The notes under the pieces were generated by a model. The model saw only the letters and a program-made list of their open reading frames with translations, made no database searches and was not told the DNA's origin. A program made the position numbers and the translations under genes. From contig JAICQO010000030.1 in assembly GCA_025937835.1 (NCBI GenBank), forward strand, positions 1-64,000: a DNA stretch of 64,000 nucleotides. The letters are read 5' to 3'. Of this stretch, positions 33,976 to 42,396 are shown piece after piece. The first letter of the stretch is position 1. The number at the start of each line of letters is the position of its first letter. This stretch comes from Polyangiaceae bacterium. GTDB taxonomy: Bacteria > Myxococcota_A > Polyangia > Polyangiales > Polyangiaceae.

Positions 33976-35034
33976 ATGAAGGGCAAAAAGCCGACCCGAG
34001 AGACCAACTCCACGCTGCTGAAGCAGGCCATGCTGCGCCGGCTTCCCCGCCGGCTCGCCGCGCGCGGAGACTTGATGATCGCGTCGGTGCCGGGCCTGCT
34101 CGATCACTACCAGCAGATGCTGCTGTCGATTTTTGCGGCGCTCGGGCGCGTCTTCAACGATCCGGAGAAGCAGCACCTCCGCACCGTGCTCGAGACCTGG
34201 CTGAAGAAGGGCTGGGACGAGTCGCCTTACACTCGCCTCGTCGTGCACTTCGAGACCGACGCCCCGCCGAAGACGACCATCTCGTACAAGGTCGCGCTGA
34301 ACGTCGTCACGATCGCCGACGAGTACGGGCACTGGGTCAAGACTCGAACGCCGCCGCTGTTCGGCGCTCACCCGGACAGCAAGGTGATGGACCTGGCGCG
34401 CTCGCTCGGCAACCCTGCGGACGTGCGCGTGCTGGACGTCGGCGCCGGCACGGGCCGCAACACCATTCCGCTCGCGCGCGAGGGCTTTCAGGCCGATGCC
34501 GTCGAGCTCGCCCCCGCGTTGGCGCAGGTGCTGCGCGACGACGTCGAGAAGGCGGGCCTCAAGATCCGCGTCTTCGAAGGCGACGTGATCGATCCCTTGC
34601 TCGAAGTGCCCAAAGAGCACTACGACATGATCTTCCTCGCGGAGGTCGTGGCCTCGCATTTCCGCGACATCGACCACTTGCGCAAGCTGTTCACGGCATT
34701 GACGGGCATGCTGCGGCCCGGCGGCACGCTGCTCTTCAGCGCGTTCCAGCCCGGCGACGGTTACAAGCCGGACCAGCTGGCCCGCGAGCTCGGTGAAGTG
34801 TTCTGGTGCGTGATCTTCACGCGCTCCGATTTCGAGCAGGCCTTCCAGGGGCTGCCGTTCGACAAGGTCAGCGACGAGTCCACGCTCGAGTACGAGCGCG
34901 AGCGCTTGCCGAAGGAGCACTGGCCGCCGACCGGCTGGTTCGAGCAGTGGTCGAGCGGTGGAGACTTGTTCGATCTGCCGCTCGGGCGCGCGCCGGTAGA
35001 GCTGCGCTGGCTCGCGTACAAGAAGCGCGGCTGA
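33976..35034 (+). CDS. SAM-dependent methyltransferase
   Basis: The 352-residue product has a helical N-terminal ~140 residues and then a class I methyltransferase domain: motif I VRVLDVGAGTGRNTIPLA, acidic DAVELAPALAQVL and MIFLAEVVASHFRDIDHLRK, with GMLRPGGTLLFSAFQP after strand 5. The acceptor substrate is not predictable. The N-terminal segment with WLKKGWDESPYTRLVVH looks like a tetratricopeptide-linked methyltransferase accessory region, but no clear TPR is seen. It is convergent with the kinase gene at 35055. Confidence 0.8.
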   Translation: MKGKKPTRETNSTLLKQAMLRRLPRRLAARGDLMIASVPGLLDHYQQMLLSIFAALGRVFNDPEKQHLRTVLETWLKKGWDESPYTRLVVHFETDAPPKTTISYKVALNVVTIADEYGHWVKTRTPPLFGAHPDSKVMDLARSLGNPADVRVLDVGAGTGRNTIPLAREGFQADAVELAPALAQVLRDDVEKAGLKIRVFEGDVIDPLLEVPKEHYDMIFLAEVVASHFRDIDHLRKLFTALTGMLRPGGTLLFSAFQPGDGYKPDQLARELGEVFWCVIFTRSDFEQAFQGLPFDKVSDESTLEYERERLPKEHWPPTGWFEQWSSGGDLFDLPLGRAPVELRWLAYKKRG

Positions 35035-35054
35035 GCGCGCTTCCCGCCCGCTGG

Positions 35055-36641
35055 TCAGCCGCCGTACAGGCGGTACAGGCCCGCCGCGATCGCGACGGCG
35101 GCGGCGATGGCTGCCGGGACCCAGTAGCGGTTGTTGGAGCGCAGCGGCCCGACCCAGTTGGTGAGCTCGGCTTCGGGCGGCTTCTCCGGATCGGGGAAGG
35201 TGAGCGGCACGTTCGCCACCTGGGTCATGGGGGCGACGTTCTTCTTCGGCTTCGCGACCTCCGCCGTTGCGGCGTGGTGTGAGCTCGCCGCGGGCTTTGC
35301 GGCACCCGGCGCCGAAGCGCGCGGCGACGACGCCTCGTTCGGCCGGACCGTGATCGCGTCGCGCGCGGGGTCGAGCTGCGTCGAGTCGGACTCCGAAGTC
35401 TTGCGCATCACCGCTGCGCTGCCGGGCGTCGAGCTCCGTCCCGGAGTGACGCTGCTTTGCTTGCGCAGCCCGGGCGGCGGCACGATGAGCCCGCTGTTGG
35501 CGGTCGGAGTCTCTTCCTTGGTTTGCACCGACAGCGACAGCAGCTGTTGCGCGATGGATTCGGGGATCGCCCGACCGGCGCTCTGAATGGCGTCGACCAG
35601 CCGCCTTCGATCCGGGCTCATGCGCTCGCGCACGATGCGCGCCACGTCGCCGCTCACGACCACGCGACCCGTCGTCAGGAGCCAGTGCTCGATCGCGAGG
35701 CGCATCTCGTCGGCCGTCTGGTAGCGCTTGCTCGGATCCGCCGCGAGCGCCTTGACGATGATCGCTTCGAGCCCTTCCGGGTAGTCCGCGCGGAGCTCGT
35801 GGGGCAGGCGGTACTTGCCGCGTACGATCTTTCCGAGCGCGCCGGCGCCGCTGCCGAACGGACGCAACCCGAGGCTCGCCACGTAGAGCACGCAGCCCAT
35901 CGCGTACACGTCGGCGCGCCGATCCACACCCTTGCCGAGGATCTGCTCCGGCGGAATATACGCGAATTTGCCCTTGATTTCGCCGGTGCGCGTGCGCGAA
36001 TGCAGCTGGTCGCGCGCCTTCGCGATACCGAAGTCGCTGACTTTGACGTGCCCGTGCATGGACACGAGGATGTTCGGCGGAGAGACGTCGCGATGGACGA
36101 TGCCGAGGGGCTTTCCGTCTTGGCCGAGCGCTTCGTGCGCGGCGTGGAGGCCTGCGCAAGCGTCGGCCGTGATGCGAGCGGCCACGTCGTCCGGCAGCGG
36201 TCGGAGGTCGTTGCCCTTTTGCACGAGGCCGCTCAGCGAATCACCGGCGATCCACTCGAGCACCATGAACAGCAAATCGCCGTCGCGGCCTAGCTCGTAG
36301 ATCTCACACACGTTCGGGTGATGGATCGACGAGGCGATCATCGCTTCATCGATGAACATGCGCGAGTACTCGTCGTCCGCGGCGTACTCGGGCCTCACGA
36401 GCTTGATCGCGACCGTGCGCGCGAGCCCGCCGCCTTCGGCTTTGCCCGCCCACACCTGCGCCATTCCACCCGAAGCGATTGGAAACAGCAGCCGGTAGCG
36501 ACCGATACGCTTGCCCGCGATCGCGCGCGGCGCTGCGTCCTCCATGTCCGAAGCACGGAGGCGCGACTCGACCGACGACACCTCGCCGGTGCCGCGAGAG
36601 TCTTCACGCGGCGAGCCGACTTTAGCGCCGCTATTATCCAT
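35055..36641 (-). CDS. Ser/Thr protein kinase with C-terminal TM anchor
   Basis: This 528-residue Hanks-type kinase has Gly loop IASGGMAQVWAG, Lys in VAIKLV, catalytic IVHRDVSPPNILVS (the HRDxSPxN variant frequent in myxobacterial kinases), VSDFGIAK and AYIPPEQ. A ~190-residue Ser/Ala/Pro-rich linker and one TM helix at the extreme C-terminus (WVPAAIAAAVAIAAGLYRLY) leave almost nothing outside the membrane. It is divergently transcribed from the FHA-sigma54 activator gene at 37033, and FHA domains bind phosphothreonine. The pairing strongly suggests kinase and target or reader. Confidence 0.95.
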   Translation of the reverse strand: MDNSGAKVGSPREDSRGTGEVSSVESRLRASDMEDAAPRAIAGKRIGRYRLLFPIASGGMAQVWAGKAEGGGLARTVAIKLVRPEYAADDEYSRMFIDEAMIASSIHHPNVCEIYELGRDGDLLFMVLEWIAGDSLSGLVQKGNDLRPLPDDVAARITADACAGLHAAHEALGQDGKPLGIVHRDVSPPNILVSMHGHVKVSDFGIAKARDQLHSRTRTGEIKGKFAYIPPEQILGKGVDRRADVYAMGCVLYVASLGLRPFGSGAGALGKIVRGKYRLPHELRADYPEGLEAIIVKALAADPSKRYQTADEMRLAIEHWLLTTGRVVVSGDVARIVRERMSPDRRRLVDAIQSAGRAIPESIAQQLLSLSVQTKEETPTANSGLIVPPPGLRKQSSVTPGRSSTPGSAAVMRKTSESDSTQLDPARDAITVRPNEASSPRASAPGAAKPAASSHHAATAEVAKPKKNVAPMTQVANVPLTFPDPEKPPEAELTNWVGPLRSNNRYWVPAAIAAAVAIAAGLYRLYGG

Positions 36642-37032
36642 CCTCGAGCGAATCTAGCCGATGGCAACCTGCAAGGCTAGGCATTTTCTGGGGGTTTGAG
36701 CGGTTCATGCGGGTCATGTCGGTGGCTATAGGACCGCGCTTTCGGGCTCGATTCAGCCCTCGGTTATCGAAGTGCGGCGTCGTCGTCCGCGGTGCGCGTT
36801 CGGCGTCGCGCGCCGCCAATCGAGCGCCTCGTCGTCGTAGCGGGGCGAGGGCCGTTGTGGGACGAGCCGAAGCTCGGGCCGCGAGATTGCGTGACGAAGA
36901 CAGCCTCTCTCGCAGAACGGCGATCTCCGAGAGCGGATCGTGCACGAGTCGTGTATCCTGGTCGACGCTGCCCATGCCCGTTAGAACCTCCGTGCGATCT
37001 TCGCGCCAGGCTCGTGTTTCCCTCCGTGGAGG
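36642..37032. promoter_or_regulatory. Divergent kinase / FHA-activator control region with palindromic element
   Basis: This 391-bp gap lies between divergent starts and contains no gene. At 36941-36955 is TGCACGAGTCGTGTA, a near-palindrome around a central G. Its first 12 bases are identical to 39657-39668 upstream of the first Cys-rich lipoprotein. I propose it as a binding site of the FHA activator (autoregulation). Motif identity is observed; function is inferred. Confidence 0.45.
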
Positions 37033-38457
37033 GTGATGTCGGAGCTCCTCACCCAACCACCGCCTCCGCCTCGTGAAGGCCATTTCGAGCTGGCCGTCTA
37101 CATGCGCCAGCAGTCGCGGATCTACGGTCTCACCCTCGGGAGCGTGCTCGAGATCGGGCGCGCCGTAGAGTGTCAGATCCGACTCGACGATCCGTCGGTG
37201 TCTCGCAATCACGCGCGGCTGTACGTGGGCAGCGAGATCGAAATCGAGGACCTGGGCAGCGCCAACGGCACTACCCTCGTGCGCGCGCCCTCGCTGGAAG
37301 ACCACCGCGACGACACGGGTTCGGACGCCCATCGTCCGCTGGAACAGCACCGACGCGTTCACCTCCAACCCGGGGATGTACTACGTATCGGCGCCGTGAT
37401 CGTCGTCCTCCAGCGCAAGGGTCGCTCCAGCCTGTCCGAGCTCAAGTCGCCGTCGGACGCGGTGGTGTCTCGGCCGCCCGTGCTGGTCGATCCGGACATG
37501 CGCCGCGCGTACGAGCTCGTTGCCCGCGCCGCCGCCAGCGACATCTCGGTACTGATCTTGGGTGAGACGGGCGTGGGTAAAGAGGTTACGGCGGAGGCGC
37601 TGCACCGCGCGTCGCCCCGCCGCGACAGCCCGTTCTTGCGGCTCAACTGCGCGGCGTTGCCAGAGAGCTTGCTCGAGAGCGAGCTGTTCGGCCACGAGCG
37701 CGGCGCGTTCACCGGCGCCCACGCCCTCAAGGTCGGCCTGCTGGAGGCCACCGACGGCGGCACCGTCTTCCTCGATGAGATCGGGGAGTTGCCGCTCGGT
37801 ACACAGGCCAAGCTGCTGCGCGTCCTCGAAGAGCGCATGGTCACGCGAGTCGGCTCTACGAAGCCGAAGCGGATCGACGTCCGGTTCGTGACCGCCACCA
37901 ATCGAGACTTGTCCAAAGAGGTGAAAAACGGCCGCTTTCGCGGCGACCTCTACTATCGAATCAGCGGCCTGGTCGTGCGCCTGCCGGCGCTGCGCCAGCG
38001 CCCGAGCGAGGTCGAGCCGTTGGCTCGCCACTTCCTGCGAGGCTTCTGCGAGCGCTCGGGGCAACCCGAGCCGGAGCTGCTCGCTCCTGCGCTCGAGCGG
38101 CTGAAGACTCACCAGTGGCCGGGCAACGTTCGCGAGCTCAAGAACGTGATGGAACGGGCGGCGCTGCTCGCCAATCAGGGCGTGATCACGGAAGAAGAGA
38201 TCTTGCTCGAGCAGCCCGAGCCCGAGCCCGATCTGAACGACATCGACGACGACTTCGACTCCGACACGGCCGTTTTTCACGCGCCGGACCCGTCGCTCCT
38301 CGATCGCAGCGAGAAGGGCGAGCGTGACCGCATCGTGCGCGCGCTCGAGCTGTGCGGCGGCAACCAGACCCGAGCGGCCAAGATGCTCGGCGTCTCGCGC
38401 CGCACGCTGATCAATCGTCTCGAGCAGTTCAACCTCCCCCGCCCGAAAAAGGGCTGA
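37033..38457 (+). CDS. FHA-domain sigma54-dependent transcriptional activator
   Basis: The 474-residue activator has an N-terminal FHA domain (about 35-130: LEIGRAVECQIRL, SVSRNHARLYV, LGSANGTTL). The AAA+ sigma54-interaction domain follows, with Walker A GETGVGKE, the sigma54-contacting loop ERGAFTGAH, Walker B GGTVFLDEIGELP and arginine-finger region FRGDLYYRI. A Fis-type HTH is at the C-terminus (NQTRAAKMLGVSRRTLINRL). FHA replaces the usual response-regulator domain, so activity is expected to follow Thr phosphorylation, plausibly by the divergent kinase. The start is GTG 37033 or the adjacent ATG 37036. Four consensus sigma54 promoters lie 3-7 kb downstream. Confidence 0.95.
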   Translation: MMSELLTQPPPPPREGHFELAVYMRQQSRIYGLTLGSVLEIGRAVECQIRLDDPSVSRNHARLYVGSEIEIEDLGSANGTTLVRAPSLEDHRDDTGSDAHRPLEQHRRVHLQPGDVLRIGAVIVVLQRKGRSSLSELKSPSDAVVSRPPVLVDPDMRRAYELVARAAASDISVLILGETGVGKEVTAEALHRASPRRDSPFLRLNCAALPESLLESELFGHERGAFTGAHALKVGLLEATDGGTVFLDEIGELPLGTQAKLLRVLEERMVTRVGSTKPKRIDVRFVTATNRDLSKEVKNGRFRGDLYYRISGLVVRLPALRQRPSEVEPLARHFLRGFCERSGQPEPELLAPALERLKTHQWPGNVRELKNVMERAALLANQGVITEEEILLEQPEPEPDLNDIDDDFDSDTAVFHAPDPSLLDRSEKGERDRIVRALELCGGNQTRAAKMLGVSRRTLINRLEQFNLPRPKKG

Positions 38458-38477
38458 CGCGCACCGGCCCGGGGGGA

Positions 38478-38517
38478 CATGTCGCGCCATGTCGCGTCAT
38501 GTCGCTCCATGTCGCAC
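38478..38517 (+). repeat. Four 10-bp tandem repeats (CATGTCGCNN)
   Basis: CATGTCGCGC, CATGTCGCGT, CATGTCGCTC and CATGTCGCAC occur back to back at 38478, 38488, 38498 and 38508. The unit length of exactly one helical turn places every copy on the same DNA face. The array sits 21 bp after the activator's stop and about 150 bp upstream of the Gly-rich lipoprotein start. No protein is encoded across it. It could be a multimeric regulator site or a slipped repeat. Confidence 0.8.
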
Positions 38518-38664
38518 TTTTTGCCACACAAGTGGCGCCGGTACGCGAACCCGAAGTTGCCCTGGTAGGTAGCCGCCGCTAGGATGCGCCGTCGCTTGGA
38601 TACGTGTGTGCCGCGGGGGCGCCACGCCGAGCTTTATAGACGCTTGGACCTAGGAGTAACCCTG

Positions 38665-39405
38665 ATGCGCAAACACTTTTCGTTAGCTTTGGCCCTGACT
38701 CTCTGTGCTCTCCCGATCGCCTGCGGCGACGACGACGGCGACGACGGCGGTGGCGCCGGCGGCTCGACGGGCGGCGGCACGGCCAAGGGCGGCAGCGGTG
38801 GCACCACCGGCGGCAAGGCTTCCACGACCGGAGGCAGCGCCACGGGCGGCAGCAGCACCGGCGGCTCGAAGAGCATGGCCGGCGCTGGCGGCGAGGCCAC
38901 CGATGGCGGCGTGCCGGGAACCGCGGGCGCTGGCGGAGCCGGTGGCTCTGGCGAAACTCCCACGGCTGGCGCCGGCGGTGAGCCGGTGGTTGGCGGCGCA
39001 GGCGGCAGCAGCGCCGAACCGATCGAAGGCGGAGCGGGCGCTGGCGGCGCGGCAGGCGGCAGCGGCGGCGCTGCCCCGACCGACGGCGGCACCGCGGGCG
39101 AGTCGGGTGAAGGCGGCGCCGGCGGCGCCCCCGAGCCCACGCTCGAGGACTACATCGACATCACCTGCAACAAGCTCGGGGATGACTGCAACTCCGAGTG
39201 CGACGCAGCGTTCGAGATCTTCACCACGGGCTGTGAGGGGGATGCGGAGCTGACGTTCGCCTTGTTCGAGTGTTTCGCGGGAGAGCCGGCCAGCGACTTC
39301 GAATGCAGCGAAGCAGAAGAGACCGAAGGTCAAATCGGGCTCCAGAGCGACGCCTGCGGCGATCAGATCGAAGCACTGTTCGACACCTGCGGAAGCGGAG
39401 GCTGA
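38665..39405 (+). CDS. Gly/Ala/Thr-rich lipoprotein with Cys-rich C-terminal domain
   Basis: The 246-residue product has a lipoprotein signal (FSLALALTLCALPIAC), about 145 residues of Gly-rich low complexity (GGSTGG, GGAGGA types), and a ~85-residue acidic C-terminal domain with eight Cys (ITCNKLGDDCNSECDAAF, TTGCEGD, ECFAGEP, FECSEAEE, DACGDQI, DTCGSGG). The Cys-rich part is probably a disulfide-stabilised surface module on a flexible arm. A TAGGAG Shine-Dalgarno lies 8 bp before the ATG. A poor sigma54-like match (TGGATACG then GTGTGC, 38597-38612) precedes it. It is terminated at 39441-39488. Confidence 0.75.
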   Translation: MRKHFSLALALTLCALPIACGDDDGDDGGGAGGSTGGGTAKGGSGGTTGGKASTTGGSATGGSSTGGSKSMAGAGGEATDGGVPGTAGAGGAGGSGETPTAGAGGEPVVGGAGGSSAEPIEGGAGAGGAAGGSGGAAPTDGGTAGESGEGGAGGAPEPTLEDYIDITCNKLGDDCNSECDAAFEIFTTGCEGDAELTFALFECFAGEPASDFECSEAEETEGQIGLQSDACGDQIEALFDTCGSGG

Positions 39406-39440
39406 TGCCCTAGGTTCGAGTCAGCAGTAAAACCGCTCCA

Positions 39441-39488
39441 GCGCGCCGCGCTTGCCTCTCGGAGGCGAGTCGCGGCGCGCGGCGTTTT
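39441..39488 (+). terminator. Intrinsic terminator after Gly-rich lipoprotein
   Basis: GCGCGCCGCG (39441-39450) pairs with CGCGGCGCGC (39471-39480). Inside it CTTGCCTC and GAGGCGAG extend the stem almost to the loop, and GGCGTTTTG follows. It is a long GC-rich hairpin with a short U-run. Confidence 0.75.
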
Positions 39489-39622
39489 GTGGTCTTGCGG
39501 CCCACCTCGGGCGCGCGTCACCCACGAGGTAGACATGGCCGCGCCGTGTACGATTCTCTATTTGATCTCTATCGGCCGGTCGGGGGTCGCCGTTCTTATC
39601 CACAAGTCAGAACGACGTGAGC

Positions 39623-39668
39623 CGTTGCACAACCGTGAACGAGTTGTGCAACGTTTTGCACGAGTCGT
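39623..39668. promoter_or_regulatory. Putative upstream activator sites, cassette 1
   Basis: A perfect 11-bp inverted repeat CGTTGCACAAC (39623-39633) / GTTGTGCAACG (39643-39653) has a 9-bp spacer. It is followed directly by TGCACGAGTCGT (39657-39668), which also occurs upstream of the FHA activator gene. It lies 190-235 bp upstream of the -24/-12 promoter, a normal distance for a sigma54 enhancer. Confidence 0.6.
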
Positions 39669-39857
39669 TCGGCAACCCATCCCGCACAGCGCTGCCGTTT
39701 GTGCGTCGATCGCTCGTTCGGACGCCACCTGTGAGTGCCGCTCCTAGCCCGGAAAATCGCGGTAAAATCGCGTCTTTTCGCGAGCCGCAGCGGGGGGCAC
39801 GAGAGGCCGGCCGGTGGGGCGACATCGTTTCGTAACCCAGGAGGGAGAAGCTCAGTC

Positions 39858-39873
39858 TGGCACGTGGGGTGCA
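39858..39873 (+). promoter_or_regulatory. Sigma54 promoter, cassette 1
   Basis: TGGCACGTGGGGTGCA matches the -24/-12 consensus TGGCACG-N4-TTGCA, with the invariant GG and GC separated by 10 bp and one mismatch in the -12 element. It lies 40 bp before the ATG of the lipoprotein gene. The same arrangement recurs in the three following cassettes. Confidence 0.85.
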
Positions 39874-39913
39874 CTAATTCGGGACAAGCTCACGGAAGGG
39901 AGAGCTGCCCAAA

Positions 39914-40786
39914 ATGCGAAAACTGGTTTCATTGTTGGTTGCGTCTGCTGCTGTCGTCGGTCTTGCCTCTGGCTGTGCGGTGGAGGCGCCCCTGGACGAG
40001 CCGGAGAGCGCCGGCTCCGACCACCTGGCGCTCATGAACTGCGCCAACCCCCAGGGCACGAACGCGATGATAGCGGCGGTCGCGGTCGCCATCGCCAACG
40101 AGCTCGGTCGTTGGAACGTGACCACCGATTTCAAGGAGATCACCGGCCGCTACAATCAGCAACACCTCGCGCTCAGCTCCACCGGTCAGGCGCGCTGCAC
40201 CACGATGGGGAACAACTGCGAGAACATCAAGGCCCTGCTGTTCTTCCAGGACGCGATGTACGACAACTACATCCGCTTCCCGAACAACGTGAAGTTGAGC
40301 TCCTGGAGCTACGCGGCCCGCCTCGTGGCCGGCTTCCGCGCCCAGAAGACCTGCGAAGCCCGCGCGAAGAATTCACCGAGTGCCTCCGACGCTTGCCCGG
40401 CGGAGGAACATTTGCTGACCCTTCTCAGCACGGCTCCCGGCGGCTGCGACATGAACTTCACCTACAGCGCCAAGAAGCCGAACGGGAGCCCGCTCGGCAA
40501 CCCGGCGCAGCTGAAGAACAAGTTGGTGTGGGCCAACGATGGCGGCAGCATGACCAACCTGAACCCGTACATCCAGTTCCAGTCGACGGCGAGCACCGTG
40601 ACCGTGGACCCGACCTGGGACTTGGGCCAGCCGGGGCAGGCGTCCGGTGGCTCGTGCCTCGTCAGCTGCCAGAAGTACGACAAGAACAACGACCTGACCG
40701 GCCAGTGCTGCACGTGCAACGGCATGTCCGCCACGTTCGTCGCGGGCGCGACCGCCAACGTCTACCGTTGCAACACGCCTAACTGA
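39914..40786 (+). CDS. Cys-rich lipoprotein, paralogue 1 of 4 (unknown function)
   Basis: The 290-residue product has a lipoprotein signal (LLVASAAVVGLASGC) and a mature domain with 12 further Cys, an even number consistent with six disulfides. Conserved blocks shared by all four paralogues are NPQGTNAMIAAVAVAI (helix), ELGRWNVTTDF, KALLFFQDAMYDNYIRFP, SSWSYAARLVAG, CPAEEH, TVDPTWDL, GGSC, QKYDKN, CCTCNG and TANVYRC. I do not recognise the family. The short 5' leader has GGAAGGGAG as Shine-Dalgarno. It is a one-gene transcript between its own sigma54 promoter and terminator. Confidence 0.85.
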   Translation: MRKLVSLLVASAAVVGLASGCAVEAPLDEPESAGSDHLALMNCANPQGTNAMIAAVAVAIANELGRWNVTTDFKEITGRYNQQHLALSSTGQARCTTMGNNCENIKALLFFQDAMYDNYIRFPNNVKLSSWSYAARLVAGFRAQKTCEARAKNSPSASDACPAEEHLLTLLSTAPGGCDMNFTYSAKKPNGSPLGNPAQLKNKLVWANDGGSMTNLNPYIQFQSTASTVTVDPTWDLGQPGQASGGSCLVSCQKYDKNNDLTGQCCTCNGMSATFVAGATANVYRCNTPN

Positions 40787-40843
40787 TTGCTCCGCTTCGG
40801 TTCGACCGAAGCTCGATGGACCGATAGTTCTCCTCGATGAGCT

Positions 40844-40889
40844 CGCGAGAGCGGATCACCCCGGCGGTGACTCCGCTCTCGCGTTATTT
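40844..40889 (+). terminator. Intrinsic terminator, cassette 1
   Basis: CGCGAGAGCGGA (40844-40855) pairs perfectly with TCCGCTCTCGCG (40872-40883). TCACC/GGTGA extends the stem inside, and TTATTT follows. The stem sequence is shared with cassettes 2 and 3. Confidence 0.88.
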
Positions 40890-41213
40890 GCGGGCCTGAA
40901 TGTAGGCAAATGCTGGGTGGTGAGCGCGAGCGCTGGACGAGCTCGCGGCTCGGATCGGGACTAGCGAGAACGAGAAATTCTCTCACGGAGACCCGAGCGA
41001 GCGTCTCGCGCAAGCTCCGATGCGCATGTCGTGCCGGCGTGGATGAAGCGAAAGCCGCGGGCCCGTGGGCGCGCGTCGGTGGCGCGGCGTCGAGAGTGAG
41101 AGAGCGGACGCGCCGCGCTCCTGGCGTGAAACCTGCTGGATTCGCCGCGGTGCGCCAGAACGGCACGTTTCGGAGGCGTTACCGGCGGCCGTAGTGGACT
41201 GCGCAGGGGTTGC
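40890..41213. other. Intergenic region before cassette 2 promoter
   Basis: This 324-bp non-coding stretch shows no supported gene. Unlike cassettes 1, 3 and 4 I find no clear TTGCACAAG-type element; the best candidate is TGCGCATGTCGTGCC near 41020-41034, a degenerate match to TGCACGAGTCGTGCA. Confidence 0.5.
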
Positions 41214-41229
41214 TGGCACGTCTGCTGCA
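41214..41229 (+). promoter_or_regulatory. Sigma54 promoter, cassette 2
   Basis: TGGCACGTCTGCTGCA: a perfect -24 element and a CTGCA -12 element with 10 bp between GG and GC, 41 bp before the ATG. The downstream leader (CTGGCAGCTCATCGGAAAGG and on to the ATG) is essentially identical to cassette 3. Confidence 0.88.
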
Positions 41230-41270
41230 CAAGGGACTGGCAGCTCATCGGAAAGGAGAGCCCAAGTCCC

Positions 41271-42158
41271 ATGCGTAAGCTCGTTTCATCATTCATTGCA
41301 GTGTCTGCGTTGGCCGGTCTCGCTTCTGCCTGTGCCGTCGATATGCCGCTCGAAGAACAAGAGAGCGCGGGTTCCGATCATCTGGCGCTCGTCAACTGCG
41401 CCAACCCCGAAGGTACGAACGCGATGATCGCCGCCGTGGCGGTCGCCACCGCTACCGAGCTCGGCCGTTGGAACGTGTCGAAGGACTTCACGACCAAGAT
41501 CGGCACCTACAACCAGCGGCACCTGACCCTGAGCCCGCAGGGCGAGGCCCAATGCCAGGCGCGCGGCCACAGGTGTGAGAACCTGAAGGCGCTGTTGTTC
41601 TTCCAGGACGCGAAGTACGACAACTACATCCGCTTCCCGAACCGCGTGAAGCTGAGCGCCTATAGCTACGCGGCGCGCCTCGTGGCGGGCTGGGAAGGGC
41701 AGAAGACCTGCGAAAAGCGCGCAGCCGACGCGATCGCGCAGCGGAGGCCGGTCCCGCCGGACGCTTGCCCCGCGGAAGACCACGTGCTCACGCTGGCCAG
41801 CACCGCCCCCGGCGGCTGCGACATGAACTTCACCTACACGGCGAAGAAGCCGGACGGAAAGCCGCTCGCCAACCCGGCGCAGCTGAAGAACAAGCTGGTC
41901 TGGGCCAACGACGGCGGCAGCATGACCCAGCTGAACCCGTACATCCAGTTCAAGGCCACGGCGAGCACCGTGACCGTCGACCCGACCTGGGACCTCAACC
42001 AGCCGGGCAGCGCCTCCGGTGGTTCTTGCACCGTGAGCTGCCAGAAGTACGACAAGAACAAGGTCCTGACGGGTCAGTGCTGCACGTGCAACGGCCAGTC
42101 CGGTAAGTTCCAGCTCGGCGCGACCGCCCACGTCTACAAGTGCAGCGCCGGCGGCTGA
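41271..42158 (+). CDS. Cys-rich lipoprotein, paralogue 2 of 4 (unknown function)
   Basis: The 295-residue product has a lipoprotein signal with LASAC. It is almost identical to paralogue 3 over long stretches (EQESAG, NCANPEGTNAMIAAVAVA, KALLFFQDAKYDNYIRFPNR, ADAIAQRR). It has 12 Cys after the lipobox. Like paralogue 3 it has a 5-residue insertion (AIAQR region) relative to paralogue 1. GGAAAGGAGAG is an excellent Shine-Dalgarno. No homology to an enzyme family is visible, and the protein lacks recognisable catalytic motifs. Confidence 0.85.
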   Translation: MRKLVSSFIAVSALAGLASACAVDMPLEEQESAGSDHLALVNCANPEGTNAMIAAVAVATATELGRWNVSKDFTTKIGTYNQRHLTLSPQGEAQCQARGHRCENLKALLFFQDAKYDNYIRFPNRVKLSAYSYAARLVAGWEGQKTCEKRAADAIAQRRPVPPDACPAEDHVLTLASTAPGGCDMNFTYTAKKPDGKPLANPAQLKNKLVWANDGGSMTQLNPYIQFKATASTVTVDPTWDLNQPGSASGGSCTVSCQKYDKNKVLTGQCCTCNGQSGKFQLGATAHVYKCSAGG

Positions 42159-42208
42159 ACCGAAGCTAGATCCAGAAACGGGCCTCGTCCCAAACCCAGA
42201 TGAGCTCG

Positions 42209-42251
42209 CGAGAGCGGACCACCGAACGGTGGCTCCGCTCTCGCTCTTTTG
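42209..42251 (+). terminator. Intrinsic terminator, cassette 2
   Basis: CGAGAGCGGA (42209-42218) pairs with TCCGCTCTCG (42234-42243), with inner CCACC/GGTGG pairing and a CTCTTTTG tail. It has the same stem core as the terminators at 40844 and 43568. Confidence 0.88.
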
Positions 42252-42372
42252 TGCTCTCGGGAACCCGGGGCGGAGCGCGGGCACTCAGTATCACAATCAA
42301 TCCGAGGGGTGGTTTCTCGCGACCTGAGACGCGTGAGACTCGTGTTTCTGTTCAATCGTGCACGTGTAGAGC

Positions 42373-42396
42373 GAGTCGTGCAGGCAATTGCACAAG
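42373..42396. promoter_or_regulatory. Putative upstream activator sites, cassette 3
   Basis: GAGTCGTGCA (42373-42382, the complement orientation of the TGCACGA element) and TTGCACAAG (42388-42396) lie side by side about 190 bp upstream of the cassette 3 promoter. Another TCGTGCACG occurs just upstream, spanning 42357-42365. The sequence theme matches cassettes 1 and 4. Confidence 0.5.

Noticed and set aside
38478-38517. CRISPR array
   Set aside because: Repeats are 10 bp with no spacers; there are only four units and no cas genes in the window.
38597-38612. Fifth sigma54 promoter upstream of the Gly-rich lipoprotein
   Set aside because: GG-N10-GC spacing is present (TGGATACG..GTGCC), but both elements match the consensus poorly, so it is not listed as a feature.
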